Shown one piece after another: positions 5,731-9,700 of a stretch of 9,700 bases of DNA. Both the position numbers and the translations under genes were made by a program. Source of the stretch: RGIG9151 sp963635575 (GTDB taxonomy: Bacteria > Bacillota > Clostridia > TANB77 > RGIG9151); the NCBI GenBank assembly GCA_963635575.1, contig CAVHFU010000042.1, positions 1 through 9,700 of the forward strand, in the 5' to 3' direction. The notes below the pieces were generated by a model. It did no database searches. It was not told the DNA's origin and was given only the letters and a program-made list of their open reading frames with translations. How positions within the stretch are numbered: position 1 is the stretch's first letter; every line of letters begins with the position of its first letter.

Positions 5731-7889
5731 TATTCTTCTAAATCTTTATTATCAATATGTAAGACTCTATCCTTTATTTCATTAGTTCTACCTTTGTTCC
5801 AAAAATTCGTTCCAATATATCCACAGGTTCTTCTTGCAACATTTAATGTATTGTGGTCTCTATTTCCACAATTAGGACAATACCACTCAAACTTATCATC
5901 AATTAAAATTTCACCATCGAATCCACATTTTTGGCAATAATCTGATTTTGTATTTAACTCAGCATACATTATATTATCATATATAAATTGTATTAATTGT
6001 TTAACCACATCAAGGTTATTTTGTAGATTAGGAGTTTCAACATAAGAAACAGCTCCTCCAGGGCTTAAACGTTGGAACTCACTCTCAAGTTTTAGTTTAG
6101 AAAAAGCATCAATTTCTTCAAAAACAGGAACGTGATATGAATTAGTTATATAATTTCTATCTGTAATTCCTTCAATAACTCCAAACCTCTCTTTTAAGCA
6201 TTTTGCAAATTTATAAGTTGTTGATTCAATAGGAGTTCCATACACGCTATAATCAATATTCTCTGCTTCTTTCCATTCCTTGCATTTATCATTCATTTTT
6301 TGCATAATTTCCAAACCGAACTTTTTACCATCTTTATGTGTATGACTTACTCCGGTCATAAATTTAACACATTCGTACAAACCGGCATATCCCAAAGAAA
6401 TTGTTGAATATCCATTATGTAATAAATCATGAATGCTTTCGCCCTTCTTAAGTCTTGCCAAAGCTCCGTTTTGCCATAAAATAGGTGCAACATCACTCTT
6501 AGCCTTTGCAAGTCTTTCATGTCTTGCTTGAAGTCCTCTATGGCATAACTCTAATCTATCCTCAAAAAGTTTCCAGAAAGTTTCAAAATTCTTATTAGCA
6601 GACAAAGCAACATCTACTAAATTAATTGTAACAACACCTTGGTTAAATCTTCCGTAATACTTAGGTTTATTAGTCTTAGGGTCAACATACGGTGTTAAGA
6701 AAGAACGACATCCCATACAAGGATAACAATTTCCATTGCCATTTTTATCAATCTTTAGCTCACGCATCTTTTTTTCAGAAATATAATCAGGAGTCATTCT
6801 CTTTGCTGTACATTGTGCTGCAAGTTCAGTCAAATACCAATATTTACTGTTTTCATGAACATTGTCTTCTTCTAGTATATATAAAAGTTTAGGAAATGCA
6901 GGAGTAATATAAACTCCTTTTTCATTTTTCATTCCTTCCATTCTCTGTTTTAAGAATTCCTCAATTATCAAAGCCAACTCTTCTTTATACTCAGTAGTCT
7001 CTCCAAGATAGAAACAAACACTTAAAAATGGTGCTTGACCATTAGTCGTAGTCATAGAATTTACTTGATATTGGAAAGTTTGAACACCATCTTTTATCTC
7101 TTTTAGTAAATCTTCTCTAGCGAATTTCTCGCATTGTTCTATCGGTAAATTCCTATCTTTATATTTTCTTAAATAAACATTATAACTATCTCTAACAAAC
7201 GGAGCTAAATGAGTCATAGTAACGGTAACTCCACCATATTGGCTAGATGAAACTGCAGTTATAATTTGAGTTGCAATTGTCATAGCTGTAATAAATTTAT
7301 GTGGTTTCTCAATTAAAACTCCATTAATTATTGTGCCATTTTGCAACATATCTTCCAAATTAACTAAATCACAATTATGTAATGCATTTTGGGCGAAGTA
7401 ATCAGCATCATGGAAATGAATAATGCCTGCGTCATGTGCTTTTACTATATCTTCAGGTAGCAAAAATCTTCTTGTTATGTCCGTACTTGTTATTCCGGCC
7501 AAGTAATCTCTTTGCGTAGTTACAACAGTAGCATTCTTATTAGAATTCTCTGTATTCCAGTATTCACTTTCTCCCTCAACAAGTTCTTTAATTGATTTAT
7601 CAGTAGTGTTAGCCTTTCTTATCAATTCTCTTGTATAACGGTATGTAATATATCTTTTTGCTAATTTATATTTTCCAAGCTCCATTAGTTTTTGTTCAAT
7701 AATATCTTGTATATCCTCAACTAAAATTCTGGATTTATTAAGTTGTTCTATATATGCTATAATCACATTAATCTGAGTCTTAGAGATTTTATCGTTTCCT
7801 CTAACTTCTTCATTCGCCTTTTCAATAGCTACTCTTATTTTCTCTGGATTATACTCAACTATTGTTCCGTCCCTTTTAATGATTTTCAT
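5730..7889 (-). CDS. nrdD: Anaerobic (class III) ribonucleoside-triphosphate reductase
   Basis: NrdD reduces ribonucleoside triphosphates to deoxyribonucleotides without oxygen, using a glycyl radical made by NrdG. From the chosen ATG the 719-residue protein has an N-terminal ATP-cone (about 1-95, beginning K-I-I-K-R-D-G-T-I-V-E-Y), which binds ATP or dATP for overall activity control. Active-site cysteines lie in H-N-C-D-L (Cys173) and C-M-G-C-R (391-394). A C-terminal zinc site uses Cys652, 655, 671 and 674. The glycyl-radical motif R-T-C-G-Y-I-G puts the radical on Gly690, by alignment with E. coli Gly681. All key residues are present. The frame stays open upstream to a TTG at 7976, but that would place the start within the promoter and an NrdR-like site. 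The ATG at 7889 has a strong AGGAGG and matches known N-termini. Confidence 0.97.
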   Translation of the reverse strand: MKIIKRDGTIVEYNPEKIRVAIEKANEEVRGNDKISKTQINVIIAYIEQLNKSRILVEDIQDIIEQKLMELGKYKLAKRYITYRYTRELIRKANTTDKSIKELVEGESEYWNTENSNKNATVVTTQRDYLAGITSTDITRRFLLPEDIVKAHDAGIIHFHDADYFAQNALHNCDLVNLEDMLQNGTIINGVLIEKPHKFITAMTIATQIITAVSSSQYGGVTVTMTHLAPFVRDSYNVYLRKYKDRNLPIEQCEKFAREDLLKEIKDGVQTFQYQVNSMTTTNGQAPFLSVCFYLGETTEYKEELALIIEEFLKQRMEGMKNEKGVYITPAFPKLLYILEEDNVHENSKYWYLTELAAQCTAKRMTPDYISEKKMRELKIDKNGNGNCYPCMGCRSFLTPYVDPKTNKPKYYGRFNQGVVTINLVDVALSANKNFETFWKLFEDRLELCHRGLQARHERLAKAKSDVAPILWQNGALARLKKGESIHDLLHNGYSTISLGYAGLYECVKFMTGVSHTHKDGKKFGLEIMQKMNDKCKEWKEAENIDYSVYGTPIESTTYKFAKCLKERFGVIEGITDRNYITNSYHVPVFEEIDAFSKLKLESEFQRLSPGGAVSYVETPNLQNNLDVVKQLIQFIYDNIMYAELNTKSDYCQKCGFDGEILIDDKFEWYCPNCGNRDHNTLNVARRTCGYIGTNFWNKGRTNEIKDRVLHIDNKDLEE

Positions 7890-7897
7890 TATTGTGT

Positions 7898-7906
7898 CTC
7901 CTCCTC
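7898..7906 (-). promoter_or_regulatory. Strong nrdD ribosome-binding site
   Basis: The minus strand reads GAGGAGGAG nine bases before the ATG at 7889 (8 bases intervene). It is the strongest Shine-Dalgarno sequence in the window, and it sets the nrdD start against the longer open frame. Confidence 0.85.
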
Positions 7907-7925
7907 TTATGTTCCTCGATAAATT

Positions 7926-7981
7926 AATACAATATTTTATATTAAAATCGTTATCTGTATTGGCAATAAAATACAATATTT
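7926..7981 (-). repeat. 12-bp direct repeat AAATATTGTATT in the nrdD leader
   Basis: AAATATTGTATT occurs at 7981-7970, inside the downstream NrdR-like box, and again at 7937-7926, 44 bases further into the leader. The second copy sits in ATATAAAATATTGTAT (7942-7927), which keeps the right half of an NrdR-like box but lacks the C of the left half. Confidence 0.6.
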
Positions 7982-7986
7982 AGTAT
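7971..7986 (-). promoter_or_regulatory. Candidate NrdR box 2 (at the predicted transcription start)
   Basis: ATACTAAATATTGTAT on the minus strand fits the general NrdR-box form acaCwAtATaTwGtgt at most positions and has perfect inverted ends (ATAC/GTAT). NrdR is the ATP-cone repressor that shuts ribonucleotide reductase genes when dATP is high. The centre is 31 bp from that of box 1, the three-turn spacing known for paired NrdR sites. The nrdR gene itself is not in this window. Confidence 0.72.
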
Positions 7987-7994
7987 CCAAAAAA

Positions 7995-8022
7995 TGTATA
8001 TTTACAACATCTTGTGTTTCAA
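7995..8022 (-). promoter_or_regulatory. Candidate promoter of nrdDG
   Basis: TTGAAA (8022-8017), five of six matches to TTGACA, is followed after 16 bases by TATACA (8000-7995). Transcription would start near 7988, leaving a leader of about 99 bases before nrdD. NrdR box 1 fills the spacer and box 2 covers the first transcribed bases, the geometry expected for repression by blocking polymerase. A weaker alternative is TTGCCA (7966-7961) with TAATAT (7944-7939), 16 bases apart. Confidence 0.55.
8002..8017 (-). promoter_or_regulatory. Candidate NrdR box 1 (between -35 and -10)
   Basis: ACACAAGATGTTGTAA on the minus strand keeps the conserved core C-w-A-x-A-T-x-T-w-G of NrdR boxes and the leading ACAC. 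Fifteen bases separate it from box 2, so both boxes face the same side of the helix. Its placement before nrdD, the expected NrdR target, adds weight. Confidence 0.7.
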
Positions 8023-8043
8023 CGCTATTCAATATACATTTTT

Positions 8044-8167
8044 GAATAAAAAAATGCAACATTTAAATATTTCTTTTTCGTCTCTTATCTTCTCTTTTCA
8101 TTAGATTTCTCAACATGGGTCTATGGTACTGTTTTTTGATTTTCCGAAAATTAAAATATTTTACCAC
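8044..8167. other. Intergenic stretch without recognised features
   Basis: This 124-base AT-rich stretch lies between the terminator of the ATPase/nuclease gene and the nrdD promoter region. I see no RNA gene, no riboswitch-like conserved core, no repeat and no convincing gene. Together with the nrdD leader and promoter it makes up the only gap above 300 bases (7890-8222). Confidence 0.6.
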
Positions 8168-8205
8168 AAAAAAATAGCCCACAGTTTCCCCCGCAGGTTA
8201 TTTTT
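8168..8205 (-). terminator. Intrinsic terminator of the ATPase/nuclease gene
   Basis: Read on the minus strand, AAAAATAACCTGC pairs with the complementary GTGGGCTATTTTT across a short GGGGGAAACT-type loop: seven A-T pairs, one A/C mismatch, then C-G, C-G, two wobble pairs and C-G, ending in a run of seven T. It begins 17 bases past the TGA stop at 8223. Confidence 0.85.
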
Positions 8206-8222
8206 ATCATTCGAATCATTTA

Positions 8223-9700
8223 TCAGTTAATTTCATCAACATAAATCTCGTCATTCACAGCCACAACTGTGTACTTTCTCAAATTAGGTAAATCCTTTAA
8301 TTCATCAAAACTAGCATACTCTTCGATTTGTGTCTTAGCCTCTAGTTTCTTTTTATCTAACTTTTTAGCCTCTTCCTTCTTTAGATACTTAAACTCTATC
8401 ATTACCGAATAGTAACCTTTTCCTGTCTCTCTTGGAATTAAAACTAAATCCGGATACTTTCTTTGTACTTCCATTTCGGATTTTATTGTATATGCTATTT
8501 TAAAGTTGGTAACGATTAATAAAAATATTAATTTAAGATGCTTTTCGTCAAATCCTTGGTAATCTCTATTAGAAAGATGAACCAAATATTTCTTTACTAA
8601 GTCTATTACACCATCAATTTCCCCTGTCATTAAAACACCTATTGCTATTTTTGCATAATTAATATCTATACTGAAATTATTTATTTCTTGAATAACTTTT
8701 AATAAATAATCCGAATATATTTCTCTCATCATCTTATTCGGTATTATTAACTTTGCATATCCAGCCACACTTTCACTTATAGTTAAATATCCTAAGTAGT
8801 ATAACATAGACGTCATTTCTTTATCGCCAAACTCTACTGCCGGATTAAACTTTTGGGTTATTTGCGTTAAAATTCCCTCGCCGGATACCGTCGTCTCAAG
8901 TATCTCTAAACGCTTTTCGCCTTTACATAAATTTAGCATCTGACCGATTTTCGCATAATCACTAGCTATATTTACATCTACTAATTCATTCGGAACTTTT
9001 CCAGAACGTACATATTGATTTAAGAAATATAACGTCATATTTGAATTATACATCTTTTCCACGGCTTCTAATGAAAATCTATATCCGTCATAATTCTCTT
9101 TCATTACCGGAAGTAACTCATCTATTTTTTCACTCGTTATTCCTTGATGTTTCATCATTTCAACTAATTCTTTTTTAGTAAATCCCATCATTTCGTTAAA
9201 TCTAGCATCTCTAGTTATATCTGAAACTATATTAAATCCGGACGTCATTCCGTCTAGTGTAATAGGTGCTACACCAGTTATAAATATCCTATCTACTACG
9301 CTCTCCGTACCCTTTTTAAGAATTTCATACCACTTTCTTACCTTACCGTTTTTAGATACTAAATCCTTAAATCCGGACACGTTAAATCCTAATAACTCAT
9401 TTGCAAAGTGGTCGTATTCGTCTATTATTACATATATTTTTTCATTAGGTTTTTGAAGTCTAAAAGCTTCAAATAAACTTCCAAGTAAATCCTCAGCAGA
9501 AAACTCAGAATTTAAATAAAAGTCTAATCCGTAATTTATAGCAAAGGAATTTATAGATAGTGCCACACTATTTCTAAAGCCTGTTAATGTTGTCTGTATG
9601 CTATTCGTATCTATTCCAGAAAAATTAAATTTCAATATATAATACCTATTCTTTGAACTCGTAGGATTTTTACCTATATACGTATCACCAAATAGCGTAT
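8223..9700 (-). CDS. AAA-ATPase-like / PD-(D/E)XK (DUF1703 type) protein, start outside the window
   Basis: At least 491 C-terminal residues are visible, and the frame is still open at the window edge. A TTG at 9635 could pass as a start, but codons before it encode T-L-F-G-D-T-Y-I-G-K-N-P-T, typical interior sequence of this family, so the gene begins beyond 9700. The Walker A region is not in the window. Walker B appears as Y-V-I-I-D-E-Y-D (visible residues 89-96), followed by the family motif F-I-T-G-V-A-P-I-T-L-D-G-M-T-S-G-F-N-I. The C-terminal domain has P-D-L-V-L-I-P and M-I-E-F-K-Y (Asp417, Glu435, Lys437 of the visible part), an intact PD-(D/E)XK nuclease pattern. The domain order fits Pfam AAA-ATPase_like plus PDDEXK_9. 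Such proteins are often multicopy in gut and oral anaerobes; their biological role is not settled. No partner gene is visible, and it has its own terminator. Confidence 0.88.
   Translation of the reverse strand, partial: TLFGDTYIGKNPTSSKNRYYILKFNFSGIDTNSIQTTLTGFRNSVALSINSFAINYGLDFYLNSEFSAEDLLGSLFEAFRLQKPNEKIYVIIDEYDHFANELLGFNVSGFKDLVSKNGKVRKWYEILKKGTESVVDRIFITGVAPITLDGMTSGFNIVSDITRDARFNEMMGFTKKELVEMMKHQGITSEKIDELLPVMKENYDGYRFSLEAVEKMYNSNMTLYFLNQYVRSGKVPNELVDVNIASDYAKIGQMLNLCKGEKRLEILETTVSGEGILTQITQKFNPAVEFGDKEMTSMLYYLGYLTISESVAGYAKLIIPNKMMREIYSDYLLKVIQEINNFSIDINYAKIAIGVLMTGEIDGVIDLVKKYLVHLSNRDYQGFDEKHLKLIFLLIVTNFKIAYTIKSEMEVQRKYPDLVLIPRETGKGYYSVMIEFKYLKKEEAKKLDKKKLEAKTQIEEYASFDELKDLPNLRKYTVVAVNDEIYVDEIN

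Larger units (their letters stand above)
7990..8043. repeat. 13-bp perfect inverted repeat bracketing the nrdD core promoter
   Basis: AAAAATGTATATT at 7990-8002 is exactly complementary to 8031-8043, with 28 bases between. One arm includes the predicted -10 element; the other lies just upstream of the -35. The function is unknown; it could be a second regulator's paired site or chance in AT-rich DNA. Confidence 0.6.

Noticed and set aside
6692..6892. Plus-strand open frame of 66 codons
   Set aside because: Antisense to the conserved core of nrdD; no motif and no ribosome-binding site of note.
7890..7976. N-terminal extension of nrdD by 29 residues from a TTG
   Set aside because: It would start inside the promoter/NrdR box region, has no ribosome-binding site, and the extra residues do not fit NrdD, whose N-terminus matches the ATG at 7889 behind GAGGAGGAG.
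8027..8042. A third upstream NrdR-like box in the right arm of the inverted repeat
   Set aside because: It lacks the conserved C and A of the left half, and its centre is 25 bp from box 1, out of the usual three-turn phase.
8063..8116. Minus-strand mini-frame of 17 codons, basic peptide (MLRNLMKREDKRRKRNI)
   Set aside because: No Shine-Dalgarno site before the ATG and no promoter; a short frame like this is expected by chance. Conservation in relatives would reopen it.
9633..9635. TTG start for the AAA-ATPase-like gene
   Set aside because: Upstream codons to the window edge stay open and encode family-typical sequence, so the TTG is an internal leucine codon.

Overview
The window is visibly AT-rich, with A/T-heavy third codon positions, purine-rich Shine-Dalgarno sites of the GAGG/GGAG type, several GTG/TTG starts and an oxygen-independent (class III) ribonucleotide reductase. 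Together these point to a low-GC anaerobic Firmicute, most likely a clostridium of the Lachnospiraceae type. That placement is inference; no rRNA or marker search was possible. Every convincing gene is on the minus strand, so the text runs from high to low coordinates.

Right edge: the 3' part of a large AAA-ATPase-like / PD-(D/E)XK protein (8223-9700, start outside the window) ends at a clear intrinsic terminator (8168-8205). Next is the nrdD control region (about 7890-8043). It holds a candidate promoter with two NrdR-box-like 16-bp palindromes 31 bp apart centre to centre, one between the -35 and -10 and one at the predicted transcription start. A 13-bp inverted repeat and a 12-bp direct repeat lie in the same region. 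It drives nrdD (5730-7889) and nrdG (5224-5718), the anaerobic ribonucleotide reductase and its radical-SAM activase, followed by a long AT-rich hairpin.

Middle: a promoter at 5111-5139 starts a tightly packed five-gene operon: ybeY, a UvrD/PcrA-type helicase, a RecB/Cas4-type PD-(D/E)XK nuclease with four iron-sulfur-type cysteines, a small nucleotidyltransferase-fold protein and a YbgC/FadM-type acyl-CoA thioesterase. Helicase and nuclease genes overlap as TAATG, and ybeY overlaps the helicase start. The operon ends at a strong hairpin terminator (782-820).

Left edge: a separate promoter (712-739) drives an unknown protein with an N-terminal ribbon-helix-helix domain (24-692). A further gene may begin directly after it.

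The window combines dNTP supply, ribosome/rRNA quality control and a helicase-nuclease pair that probably processes DNA ends. The least explained items are the stand-alone helicase/nuclease/nucleotidyltransferase trio and the ribbon-helix-helix protein. I see no tRNA, rRNA, CRISPR array or insertion sequence. Several starts were reassigned from ribosome-binding-site position: the ribbon-helix-helix protein, the nucleotidyltransferase, nrdG and nrdD.
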